Source of the DNA: Rhodocyclaceae bacterium
Lineage (GTDB): Bacteria; Pseudomonadota; Gammaproteobacteria; Burkholderiales; Rhodocyclaceae
Length of the DNA: 35,898 bases
Direction of reading: 5' to 3'
Assembly (NCBI GenBank): GCA_008080565.1
Contig: VIKE01000046.1
Span: 1 to 35,898 of the forward strand
Shown here: positions 1 through 8,500 of the stretch, in pieces
Numbering within the stretch: the first letter of the stretch is position 1
Layout: each line of letters begins with the position of its first letter
The notes under the pieces: generated by a model
Databases searched by the model: none
Told to the model about the DNA's origin: nothing
What the model saw: only the letters and a program-made list of their open reading frames with translations
Made by a program: the position numbers and the translations under genes

Positions 1-2
1 CG

Positions 3-509
3 GTCGCCAAGGCCATTAGTCGCTGGGCCCGCATCGTTCCTGACGAAGCTAGCACCGCTCTCGCTGAACGCTTCGTAGACTTACCAGCCCTTGTAGTCTA
101 CGAGACAGAAAGGGCATCCAAAGGGGAAGTGCATGCTCTGCAGATGTACGAGCAATGGGAAGGCCCCCTACTCTGCGCGATGATGGAATACAGCCGCGCG
201 GAGGAGTGGGAAGAAAACCGCGGAGTGGCCTATGAACTCACCGGTCCGCTCCTGGATCTCATGGCCAACACCGATATCGAACCAGACGTTCCGATTCGCC
301 TGGTTCGGCCGCCCTACCCCGTAATCTCTTTGAAGCCGGCTCCTGACCGTTCCTTTCAAGACCTCGGGTTCGCTCTGCTCACCGATTTCCCTATCGAGGA
401 GGTCATTGTTTCCCGCCTACCGGCTGTCGATAATCCCGACTCCGAATACTTGGGATTCGAGTTGCTGGCTCCGGCAACCCGTGTCGACGGTACAGCCTGG
501 GAGGCATGA
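3..509 (+). CDS. 5'-partial hypothetical protein, possible N-terminal half of an AcrVA2-like protein
   Basis: The frame is open from the first bases of the window, so the true start lies outside. A GTG at 129 is the first in-window start, but the residues encoded before it look like real coding sequence. The protein is acidic and soluble with no signal peptide. It ends in an ATGA overlap with the next gene, so the two are translationally coupled. Taken with the next ORF, the order of blocks (a helical N-terminus, a proline-rich strand segment, a strand ending in GFELL) resembles my memory of the N-terminal half of AcrVA2, an anti-CRISPR that lowers Cas12a production, whose relatives are widespread on mobile elements. 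This resemblance is from memory and weak; no function is assigned. Confidence 0.6.
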   Translation, partial: VAKAISRWARIVPDEASTALAERFVDLPALVVYETERASKGEVHALQMYEQWEGPLLCAMMEYSRAEEWEENRGVAYELTGPLLDLMANTDIEPDVPIRLVRPPYPVISLKPAPDRSFQDLGFALLTDFPIEEVIVSRLPAVDNPDSEYLGFELLAPATRVDGTAWEA

Positions 510-1018
510 GCCTTTTTACTGAGATTTTCATCGAAGTTGGCAAGGACGAAGAAACTCCGATCGGCGAGAAAGTCCTGAATCACATCCAGGGCGATGACCG
601 TGGCGAATCCCCGCAGGACTGGCTAGCTTTCACGACCTTCCTCATGAAGATACTGCTCTACATTACTGTTCCCTCGGCCCGTTCAGAACGTCGATTTGAT
701 TGCACGGAAAAACTCGCGGCAGCAGCAGCCGAGAATAGTCCGAAACGCCGCACCAAGCTCGAGAACGAGGCTGCGCGGGCGTATGACCGAATTGTCATCG
801 GACCAATGTCCATCATGGTCGAAGACCAAAGAGCGGATTTAACTGGCCACCGCGAGATGCCTACCCATTGGCGCCGGGGGTTCTTCCGCCAGCAGCGCCA
901 CGGCGAGGGGCGCGCACAGACGAAGCACATATTCATCGCCCCTCTGCTGGTGAGAGCAGATCGCCTTGTTGGAGAGGCGCCTTTGCCGGTACCAAAAGAA
1001 TACGTTGTGAAAGATTAA
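506..1018 (+). CDS. Hypothetical protein with a C-terminal HWRRG motif, AcrVA2-like C-terminal half (tentative)
   Basis: The protein has 170 residues. The ATG overlaps the upstream TGA (ATGA) and is preceded by GGGAGG. The middle carries a hydrophobic helix (LMKILLYITV). The C-terminal third has HWRRGFFRQQ followed by a glycine, a basic stretch and a hydrophobic strand (IFIAPLLV). That pattern, H-x-RRG then G then a basic strand, is shared by many plasmid and phage hypothetical proteins and by the end of AcrVA2 as I remember it. The upstream ORF supplies the other half, so this may be a naturally split or a frameshifted single gene. No Cas12a locus is visible here. Function unknown. Confidence 0.6.
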   Translation: MSLFTEIFIEVGKDEETPIGEKVLNHIQGDDRGESPQDWLAFTTFLMKILLYITVPSARSERRFDCTEKLAAAAAENSPKRRTKLENEAARAYDRIVIGPMSIMVEDQRADLTGHREMPTHWRRGFFRQQRHGEGRAQTKHIFIAPLLVRADRLVGEAPLPVPKEYVVKD

Positions 1019-1071
1019 TGCGGGTAGTGACCAAGGCATCGCCGCTATGTTGGGCACCTGATGTTGGCGGA

Positions 1072-1122
1072 TTGACTTTGACGGTGGGTATCACATGATC
1101 TACTATTCGAGTATCAAATGAT
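1072..1122 (+). promoter_or_regulatory. Promoter and repeated operator of the RES-Xre operon
   Basis: A -35 TTGACG at 1078-1083 and a -10 TACTAT at 1101-1106 are separated by 17 bases. The -10 is bracketed by two near-identical direct repeats, GTATCACATGAT at 1088-1099 and GTATCAAATGAT at 1111-1122 (11 of 12 identical, 23 bp apart). Antitoxin autoregulation through repeated operators over the promoter is usual for Xre-family antitoxins, so these are the likely binding sites (inference). Confidence 0.6.
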
Positions 1123-1140
1123 GCTTTAGGAGCCGCGGTC

Positions 1141-1569
1141 ATGCTACTCGTAACCCCAGAAAAAATTGCTTCGGTAATGGCGCTTGTACCAATTCCTCAC
1201 TCGTTCGCCGAGCTTGATGAAATGGTTTCAAAGGGGCTTCCCAAGGGAGCTCTGAAAGCCAGTGTGGATCATATCTACGTGAGAGCTGAGGACAGGAAGC
1301 AACTACTGCATCAAATCATTCCGGAGGCCACATACAAGCGGCGGCGAGAAACTTTGTCCGCAGAGGAATCCGAACGGGCCGAGCGTCTTGCCCGCATCTT
1401 TGCCACAGCCGCCTATGTTTGGAATTCAGAGGATGATGCCCGTGCTTTTTTGACAACGCCGCATCCAATGCTTCAGGGGCGTAGTCCTCTTGATGTCTCA
1501 ATGTCGGAGCTTGGCGCTCGTCGAGTCGAAGAACTTCTTTGGCGGTTGTATTACGGGATTGCCGCTTGA
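1141..1569 (+). CDS. Xre/MbcA/ParS-family antitoxin (DUF2384) of a RES toxin pair
   Basis: The protein has 142 residues; the ATG is preceded by AGGAG at a normal distance. It has an N-terminal helical DNA-binding part (about 20-75) and the C-terminal DUF2384 toxin-binding region. The latter is recognisable by the helix with ERAERLARIFATA, the segment around AFLTTPHPMLQGRSPLDV and the final ARRVEELLWRLYYG. Such proteins neutralise the RES toxin encoded next and repress their own promoter. The stop overlaps the toxin start, giving a coupled two-gene operon. On a plasmid this pair would act in post-segregational stabilisation (inference). Confidence 0.9.
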   Translation: MLLVTPEKIASVMALVPIPHSFAELDEMVSKGLPKGALKASVDHIYVRAEDRKQLLHQIIPEATYKRRRETLSAEESERAERLARIFATAAYVWNSEDDARAFLTTPHPMLQGRSPLDVSMSELGARRVEELLWRLYYGIAA

Positions 1570-2039
1570 TACGGATCTACCGGATTGGAGATGGACGGTT
1601 CCCTCTCTGGGAGGGCGCCGGTGCCGCTTCGTTTGGCGGACGATGGAACAGCCCTGGTCGTCAAGTTATCTATGGTTCATTGAGCTATGCTTGTGCGATG
1701 CTTGAGATATTGGCCCATGCCAATATTGGTCGTATTCCGAAGACACATCGATACGTTATCGCCGACGTGCCTAATAGCGTAACAGTCGAACGCCACGAGC
1801 CGAATACGCTTCCCTATGGATGGGATGGTGAAAACTACTCGTTAGCGAGGGGTTTTGGCGATCTTTGGCTGAGCGAGGCGAGGAGTGCCGTCTTGCTTGT
1901 GCCGTCAGTGGTCGCTAAGTTGGAATGGAATGCCTTGGTTAATCCAGCACACCCAGATGCGACACAGTTATCGCTTTCACCTGCGGAATCGGTCGTATGG
2001 GATAAGCGCCTGTTTGAGCGAATGTCAGGCTCAAGCTAA
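1566..2039 (+). CDS. RES-domain toxin (NAD+-degrading family)
   Basis: The protein has 157 residues from the TTG at 1566, which overlaps the antitoxin TGA by two bases (TTGA). This start gives MIRIYRI, close to the usual family N-terminus; a TTG at 1539 would add nine residues. RES-family signatures are visible: the early arginine and tyrosine of RIYRIGDGR, GGRWNSPG, the tyrosine and glutamate of the following helix (YACAMLEILAH), and the late PSVVAKLEWNALVNPAHPDA block. Known RES toxins deplete NAD+ and stop growth. The gene is intact, so the pair is probably functional. Confidence 0.9.
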   Translation: MIRIYRIGDGRFPLWEGAGAASFGGRWNSPGRQVIYGSLSYACAMLEILAHANIGRIPKTHRYVIADVPNSVTVERHEPNTLPYGWDGENYSLARGFGDLWLSEARSAVLLVPSVVAKLEWNALVNPAHPDATQLSLSPAESVVWDKRLFERMSGSS

Positions 2040-2202
2040 CCCCGGCAATCTTCCCTACCTGTCAATCTTCGATTGATTCTTCCAGCTTGGCTATGACCAC
2101 ACCGAAGGTAATCCTTGCGCCTTCAACGCTACTTGTAAGCGGCCAAGCCGCATTCGACAAACTACGGAGTCGGCTCAAGTTTTCAACCGACCCCGCGCCT
2201 TG
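2040..2202. other. Convergent intergenic gap
   Basis: There is no gene here. A 7-bp stem (2169-2175 with 2185-2191, one G-T pair, 9-base loop) lies between the converging toxin and RidA-like genes. It lacks a clear T-run on either strand, so a terminator role is only possible. Confidence 0.3.
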
Positions 2203-2649
2203 CTATTTCGTCGCTATAGCAGAGATTTCAACAGTAACGTCCTTCGGTAGACGTGCCGCCTGAACGGTGGCGCGCGCAGGTGGATTGCTGGTGAAGTAGG
2301 TGCCATAGACCTTGTTCATGGCTGCGAAGTCGTTCAGATCACGCACGTAGACGGTGGTGCTGACGATATTGGCCATTGTCATGTCATTGGCTGCCAGCAC
2401 TGCCGCCAAATTGTCCATAACGCGCTTCGTTTGTTCGTCAACCGTCGATCCGCTGATCTGCCCGGTTGCCGGGTCTAGCGGGATTTGTCCAGACAGGAAC
2501 AGCATATTGCCAGAACGAATAGCCTGGGAGTAAGGGCCGAGAGCAGCTGGTGCGCTCGTCGTGCTGACGGCAGACGAACCTTGCGTCGTCGAACAGCCGG
2601 CCGTTACAGCCAGAAAGGCCGCGGCCGCGATGAAACTGGTAATTTTCAT
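2203..2649 (-). CDS. RidA/YjgF family protein with lipoprotein signal peptide
   Basis: The protein has 148 residues from the ATG at 2649 (MKIT), preceded by GAAGAGA; an in-frame start 14 codons upstream would bury the signal peptide. The N-terminus is a short basic region, a hydrophobic stretch and a lipobox-like VTAGC with the cysteine near residue 18, then a low-complexity Ser/Thr linker. The rest is a full RidA domain: GPYSQAI, LFLSGQIPLDPATGQI, TKRVMDNLAAVLAA, TTVYVRDLNDFAAMN and the final RATVQAARLPKDVTVEI with the conserved arginine. RidA enzymes hydrolyse reactive enamines/imines, normally in the cytosol; this one appears exported or lipid-anchored. It stands alone beside the defence operon. 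Confidence 0.88.
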   Translation of the reverse strand: MKITSFIAAAAFLAVTAGCSTTQGSSAVSTTSAPAALGPYSQAIRSGNMLFLSGQIPLDPATGQISGSTVDEQTKRVMDNLAAVLAANDMTMANIVSTTVYVRDLNDFAAMNKVYGTYFTSNPPARATVQAARLPKDVTVEISAIATK

Positions 2650-2808
2650 TGGATTGATCTCTTCAAAATAAGCAAATGGAATGGTCCGCACTCACCCCGG
2701 CAGGATTTTCTGCCAGTAATGTCAATTGGGCAAGCCTATTTCTCTGAGATGGAAAAAATCCAAAGGGAAGGACACATCCCGCGCTTTTTCAACCTGCATC
2801 GATTGAAG
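2650..2808. other. Short intergenic gap
   Basis: I find no gene or clear hairpin here. The stretch must hold the promoter of the RidA-like gene, which reads leftward, but I cannot assign convincing -35 and -10 boxes. Confidence 0.3.
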
Positions 2809-2985
2809 CTACGACCAAAGCACGCAAAGGGCTTCCGAAGAAATCCAGCGTTCCTGCACAACCCCTGCCCTACTCTCTTTGATGAGAGCCCAGAGCGGTG
2901 CTAAACAATGCTTCTGCGGCAACCCTTCAAGGATGCCGGCAACAACAGGATATTGCTGCTGAAAGAGATCTCGTCGCCCTGTCGC
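2809..2985 (-). other. Out-of-frame C-terminal end of JetD
   Basis: Reading in the -1 frame relative to jetD, beginning at the C-run at 3005-3009 and ending at the TAG at 2809-2811, gives about 65 residues. They contain GRRDLFQQQYPVV, LAPLWALIKES and GVVQERW. This is the kind of ending expected after the DxD motif of JetD/DUF7281-type Toprim proteins (family knowledge), whereas the in-frame end of jetD is short and unlike it. The segment is therefore read as the displaced C-terminus of jetD, reached by a -1 shift at T-TTC-CCC or lost through a one-base deletion. Confidence 0.65.
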
Positions 2986-3635
2986 GCCACCAGACCAATC
3001 AAGCGGGGGAAAGACAACGCTATCTGCAAGCCTTGGGGATCGATATCAACGCACGCAAGGACCGGCAGAGCAGCAGCATCCAGGAACGCCCGAACATTGT
3101 CTTGACGACTTTCGTGTCGATCTCCGCGATACACAACCAACGGGGAACTAAATGCCGCTGGCAGGGAGAAGCGAACCAAGTGAAGCTTGTCGAACACCTC
3201 GTAGTTCTCGACAACCATGATTGCCGAATGGCCGACAGAGTTCGCAATTTCTGACCAACAAGCATCAATATGACAAAACGGTGGCAATGCCAATACCTTG
3301 CCGCTGAGGTGAAGTCGCTCGCCTGGCATTGCCTTGACCGAGACGCGGCCAGTCTTAACCGCCCCACCTCCCGACTTTTCGTTTGGAACACCCGCTGCCA
3401 ACCTGTCACTACGGGCCATCCCTTCCTTCATAACAGGTATCAAGGCGTAGCCGTTGGCGCTCAGCATGCGCCGCATTTCTTCCTGATCTCGGTCCGTGAA
3501 GTGAATCGTCTTCCCAATGCGCCGACCAAGAGCATACTGGTCGTGGATCTCAAGCGAACTCTTGCCAGCAGTGACACTCAGCTTTCCTTGCTCAAGAATC
3601 CGCTGCATGTACTCGGCAAGCTTGGCATCAAGCAC
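2901..3635 (-). CDS. jetD: JetD/MksG-like Toprim nuclease subunit of a Wadjet-like system, frameshifted
   Basis: The in-frame product has 244 residues from a GTG that overlaps the jetA stop by 8 bases. Residues 1-65 look like a winged-helix DNA-binding part. The Toprim core follows, with the acidic residue in VVENYEVF (E143) and the DxD in VDIDPQGL (D197, D199); these bind the metal used for DNA cleavage in JetD. After residue 210 the frame runs through TTC-CCC-CGC and soon stops, while the -1 frame continues with a family-like tail to 2809. The complete protein would be about 275 residues. As written it is probably truncated. The alternatives are a real one-base deletion, a homopolymer sequencing error or programmed -1 frameshifting. 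Confidence 0.8.
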   Translation of the reverse strand: MLDAKLAEYMQRILEQGKLSVTAGKSSLEIHDQYALGRRIGKTIHFTDRDQEEMRRMLSANGYALIPVMKEGMARSDRLAAGVPNEKSGGGAVKTGRVSVKAMPGERLHLSGKVLALPPFCHIDACWSEIANSVGHSAIMVVENYEVFDKLHLVRFSLPAAFSSPLVVYRGDRHESRQDNVRAFLDAAALPVLACVDIDPQGLQIALSFPRLIGLVARQGDEISFSSNILLLPASLKGCRRSIV

Positions 3636-4863
3636 TTGGATACTCCCCGGCGCTGCGCGCAGAAGCCATGATGTCGTGAATAATCAGATTGCCGCTAAAT
3701 TCAGGGTGAGGCGCTGACAGGACATGGAACTTCCAGTCCCTGTCCTTCCCCTGCTTGTCCCCTTCGGACAACACCCGCAAAAGCCAAATATCCTCACGAA
3801 CTCCGTCCAATAGAACGGGATGCTGAAGCCACCAGGCCCGCGCCGACAACCAGGTCTCCCCGTCGGAGGCAGCAGCCTTTACGAACGCGCGCACAGCCCT
3901 GCGTATTGGCGACTTGGCAATGACAACCTGCGGCTCAGCAGGATCGTCCTGATGCGTTCCCGGCGGCCTCCGATCGATCCTGATCCCTGGTGAGTTGGGA
4001 ATGCTCAAGGCAAGTTCGCGAAACAAGGACTCATTCTCGGGCTGTCGAGTGTCAGGGTGGGCAGCGATTTGCAAAGGCTTCGCCATCCGAACCCATTCGG
4101 GCGGGCTCGCTACTTCATCCCAATCCAGAGGTGACCAGTCTGGATGGCGCGTGAGATGAAGGGAAAAACTGCGCAAGCACTTCGCTCTTTCCTCGATTTT
4201 CCGGAACTCAAACAAATATTGGTTGAGCTGCTGCAGGATTGTCTTCAGTGATTCTCGAAAGGCAGGTAGCCGATCCTCCAGGAGCGCCCGAAAAGACAGA
4301 GCCAGTTCTTCATTTCCGGCAAGCTGGTCACCAAAGCCAGCGAAATGGAAATTCTCCAGTAGATCTACCAGCTTCTGTGTGCGGTCCTGATAGTGCAGGT
4401 TCTGCCGGCGTTTCTCGGCGATTGTGGGGACCGCTGCGAACTTGGTCGACACCTGAACCTGCAACAAAGTGAGATCGTCGTCGAGAGCATCAGCGACGTC
4501 ACTGATAGCCTCGCGGATCTCGGCTTCATACCGCTCACAGTCCGCATCTCGTCCATCGTGGAAGGCGTAGGCATGCTCGTCAATGAGTTTGCTCAGGCGC
4601 TCAAAGTAGCCTCCGATGTTTGCACCAATGGCATACAGGCGGTCCGTGCTTAACGCTGTGTTCAAAAACTGCCGGAACGAACCACGCAGTCGGTAGGCGT
4701 CTCGTATGTCTGGAGACAAAAGCCGAAAATGCCGCAGCATCTCAACGTCGCGGGTATTCTCTTCCGTCTTGTGCAGTCGCGTGTCGAAATAGGCGGCACT
4801 GATGGTTGGGCTGCACTTGCTGAGTTTCGCTAGCAGCACGGTAACCGGGCTGGGGTTGCTCAA
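3628..4863 (-). CDS. jetA: JetA/MksF-like kleisin subunit of the Wadjet-like system
   Basis: The protein has 411 residues. The TTG start overlaps the upstream TGA and sits five bases after a perfect AGGAGG, which decides the start. The sequence is mostly helical, with a winged-helix-like N-terminus (residues 1-70), a long helical middle (about 90-250, rich in Leu/Glu/Arg) and a C-terminal winged-helix-like domain (about 310-400). That plan matches kleisin subunits of bacterial condensins (MukF, MksF, JetA), which bridge the SMC heads. The identification rests mainly on its place between the MukE-like and Toprim genes; I see no single diagnostic motif. It overlaps both neighbours, as in a co-translated operon. 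Confidence 0.75.
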   Translation of the reverse strand: MSNPSPVTVLLAKLSKCSPTISAAYFDTRLHKTEENTRDVEMLRHFRLLSPDIRDAYRLRGSFRQFLNTALSTDRLYAIGANIGGYFERLSKLIDEHAYAFHDGRDADCERYEAEIREAISDVADALDDDLTLLQVQVSTKFAAVPTIAEKRRQNLHYQDRTQKLVDLLENFHFAGFGDQLAGNEELALSFRALLEDRLPAFRESLKTILQQLNQYLFEFRKIEERAKCLRSFSLHLTRHPDWSPLDWDEVASPPEWVRMAKPLQIAAHPDTRQPENESLFRELALSIPNSPGIRIDRRPPGTHQDDPAEPQVVIAKSPIRRAVRAFVKAAASDGETWLSARAWWLQHPVLLDGVREDIWLLRVLSEGDKQGKDRDWKFHVLSAPHPEFSGNLIIHDIMASARSAGEYPSA

Positions 4864-5504
4864 AGCAGCCTCCTCGTCTCGGCACTACCTTCAACTTCCT
4901 GGTCAGCTTGGTCGTCCGTCTTGATATCGGCCTCGTTCTCCATCAGGAAATCGAGGAGCTGATAGTAGTAGTCCAGCTTGCCGGTGAATCGGTACGCCTC
5001 CTGTTCCCGATTGAGAAGAATGAGGTAGCCAGCCTTCTCCATCTGCAAAATTACCCGGTCCAACATCCCCTTTGGCGACGCGTCTGCAACTGCGTACTCC
5101 TTACCAAAGCTACCGAACTCCCGGAGCTTTTCGAGCAGGTGCGGATTTTCAGTCACTGAAATCAGGAGGTGACTGTAGTCAACACGGTCCCCTGGGGACG
5201 GGGCGTTATCAGATTGGCCAACATCCATGCAGAGAGTAAGGAACTGCACAACCGGCCGCACCGTCTGCTTGATCGTCACCATAACCCTTTTCACCTCAGC
5301 CCGCTCGTCACTTCCGATACGGACCCAGGTGGCGTAATAGGCATGGCCGTTCGGCGTCTCGGTGAGCTGACGACCGATCTTGCGCAAATAACCGTCTACT
5401 TCGATGCGGTTCTCTTCCGCATCGAGCCAGCGGAACAGAGACGGGGCACTGCTTTCGCAAATAAAGGCGCCTTCGAGAAGACGCATCGCTGCTTGGTCAA
5501 ACAT
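4860..5504 (-). CDS. jetB: JetB/MksE-like subunit of the Wadjet-like system
   Basis: The protein has 214 residues from the ATG at 5504, which has GAGGAG seven bases upstream; a second ATG at 5525 would add seven residues. The size and make-up fit MukE/MksE/JetB winged-helix proteins. These begin with a helix over which the active form is loaded, carry a central winged-helix (around LLEKLREFG and MLDRVILQMEKAGYLILL) and end in an aromatic helix (KLDYYYQLLDFLMENE) with an acidic tail. In condensin-type machines this protein binds the kleisin and DNA. The start overlaps the end of jetC by 8 bases and the stop overlaps jetA. Confidence 0.78.
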   Translation of the reverse strand: MFDQAAMRLLEGAFICESSAPSLFRWLDAEENRIEVDGYLRKIGRQLTETPNGHAYYATWVRIGSDERAEVKRVMVTIKQTVRPVVQFLTLCMDVGQSDNAPSPGDRVDYSHLLISVTENPHLLEKLREFGSFGKEYAVADASPKGMLDRVILQMEKAGYLILLNREQEAYRFTGKLDYYYQLLDFLMENEADIKTDDQADQEVEGSAETRRLL

Positions 5505-8500
5505 GTGCAATCTCCTCGCCTTCATCGTCCAGGACTACAGTGGCCAGCACCCGGCCTGGTTGGATCTTGTAGTTGCGGGTAAAGAGCGGCGCAAGGTCAG
5601 GGTCGACGTCAGGGAAGGCCGAAATGAGGGTCACGTTGTTCCGTGCGAGCAGGTTAAGCAACGCTGTTGCATTCGCCTGACTCAAGTCCTTGAGCTCGTC
5701 GACAACGAATGGAATCTGGACCGGCTCCTTGCGCCGGATTCGATTGATGAACCCGAGCAATATGAAGCAGAGGATTACGTAGGAGAGACCGTTGCTGCTC
5801 ATCCGTGCCAACGACGCTTCGTTTTTGGCGACTTTGCCTCCGTCGCCATCAATGGTGGCAGTAATTTGCAGGTTGATCAGATCCACGGGATCGGCAACCA
5901 AGCCCTTGTCGTCACTTATCACTGCGGCAACTTCACGCGCAGCGTCTATGAAACTGGGGGGTGGCAAGTTGTTGTCGTTGAGGCTGTGCCAGGCTTCGTA
6001 CTCGAAGTGCAGGTTTTCGATTGCCTGCCAGTATCCCTGCTTGTCGACCTCGGTGCCGATAATGGCTGAAACATCCGCGATGTTGGCAAAGAGCTTGCCT
6101 TGGTGGAGGTGCGAACGCAGGTCACTTGCAAAATTGGCCACGTCCTTCTTGAATTGCCCGAGCCCGCTCCAGAATGCCGAAATATTCAAGGCCATTGTCT
6201 TGCCAAGCTGGATGACACCAGCACGATTACTGGCGTGTTCGTGATTGAACCAGCCGCGCAGTCCCTCGATCCAGAGATATTCTTTGCCAGGCATCGGCAT
6301 GCCGAGCGCCTGTAGGGTCGTGCTGTGAAACCGCTCTGGCCCGGTTCCAATAGTCGACATCATCGCGCGCCGGATATCGTCGACCCCCTCCCTAATCCGA
6401 CGCTGAACGTCGTCATAGCTGCGCTGCAGGTCTCGGCGCCGATCACTCAAGGTTTCCACCGATAGAGCAGGATCAAAGCCGGCCACCAAGGTCGCTTCAT
6501 CCTTTGGCCAGGAAAGCAGGGAATGCATGTGCGCCCCCGCGGCGCGCCGATTCTTCTCTGCCGCATCGGTTGATTCCGACGCCTTCTTGATCAGAGCATC
6601 TTGAGCAGACAAGTCTTTCTCTCGATCAGCCAGAAGGCGACGGTTCTCTTCCTTCGACCCATTCACCAAGCGCTCTGCTTCGGTAACGGCTCTTTCGTAC
6701 TCATCCTTCCGTGCCCATGCCGCCTCCAACCACGCGCGGTAGTCATGAACGAAGGTGGCGAGATCTCGGGCCGTCTTTAGCTCCCTGTCGAGAACATCAA
6801 TCTGCCCACGCAGTCCGTTGAGGACGGACACATCGATTCCTTTTTCGGCAAGGCTGGCATCTCGCTTCGTTGCTATGTCGGCGAGCGTCGCTTGAAGATC
6901 CTGCTCAAACTTCTTCAGCGCCGTGGCGATGGTCTGCAATGCTGAGTCATGCTCCTGCTTTTCGGACAGCCGAGAACCCGCATGTCCTTCCTCAAGCTTC
7001 TTGAGCTCCGCTGCGTGTTCCCTCCTTTGTTCGGCAACGCATTCTCGTGCCGATTTCAGCTTGTCACGACACTCCTGGAGCGCTGCTGACGCCACGCGTT
7101 TTGATGCCGCCTGGCTGGCTTCCACTTTGCTCACAGCCGCTTGGACGCGGCGATCAGCTTCCTGTTTTGCCTGCTTGGCTTGAACGATCTTCACGGTATG
7201 GCCATCAAGGCCTTTTTTCGCTTGGTCGCGCGCAGTTCCCTTTTCGGCCAGAGTTTTCTTATCGACCTCTACATCGTCCTTCCGCTTGGAGAGCAAGGAG
7301 CGGAGACGCTGCAGTTCTGCCTGGATGGTTTCCTCGCTGGTCAGCCGGCCAGCAGCAATCTTGTCGACCGCAATGGAGACCCCGTAGAGATCGGCGCCTT
7401 CGGACAAATTGGGAGCCAGATCCATCCGGAGGAGAGTTTCTTCAGAGAGAATCCGCCCAATATTGAGGTGCCAGTCGGGCTTGTTTGCACGCAAGAACCC
7501 AATCAGTGTGTTCTCGCCAGCATTACCGGCATCCACCAGTCCCTGCATTTCAATATCGATCCGCTCGACGGCATTTTGGCTGCCGTTGAGCATTTCTTCA
7601 GCTTCCTCAAAGGCGGCCTGACAACGCCTGAGCGCCATTTCTAGGGCAGCCGTTCCATCATGGAGATTTTCCAGGGTGACGCCGGCTGTCGCCTGACGCT
7701 CCCTTTCCTCGGTCAGTGCAGTTTCGAGCAGGGGATCAACTTGCGGATGCTTCGCTTGCAGCTCAAGGCGTCCTTCATCCACCAGCAACGCCGACACAGC
7801 AGAAGTTTTTTCCTCCGACTCTCCGCGATGCCGCTCGCGCATGCCGTTGACCTCGGAGCGCTGCTGTTCAAAAATTTGGCTGGATTTAGCCGCGAAGTCC
7901 TCGAGCAACTTCGTCCGACGCCCTTCATGACCACGCACCTCTTCGACGGCCGCGGCTTTGGCGTCGCCTGCCATGCGCTCAAATATTTCGGATATGGAGC
8001 GAACAGATCCTTCCAGCGCGTCAAGTTGCGCAACCAACTGCCGGCGACGGTCAACCTTCACGGGAATTGCATCGACAAGCATCGCCTTACCAGCCGCATC
8101 TTCCTCTTCATAACGTTTCTTTCGGCGAAGAACCCCACTGAGCGTGTCTTTGGCAATGGTCCAAACCGAGTTCTGTCCAACGAGTTTGTCTGAAAGAGAC
8201 TGCAACAGTTCGGTATAGCGTCGTACCTTGGTTTCGCGCTCTTCCCCTAGCTCTTTTTCTCGCCGCTCTCCGTCAACAACTAGGTTCTGGAAGTGGTCGT
8301 GGGTGACTTGGAGGCTTGCATGAACTCGGGCGAAGTCATGCTCGTGGGCTCGACGCAACGCATCGTCACGCTCTAGCGCGTCCATCACAGACACGCGCTC
8401 CATAACGGCATGGTGAGCTTCATATTCAGCAATCCAGTGCAGAAGCTCTCGCTTACCCGTTCGCATTGAGAAAGCCTCCTGCCGGTCCTGAACAGACGAC

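Noticed and set aside
2485..2904. 139-codon rightward ORF
   Set aside because: It overlaps the RidA signal region and the jetD tail on the opposite strand; it is a shadow frame.
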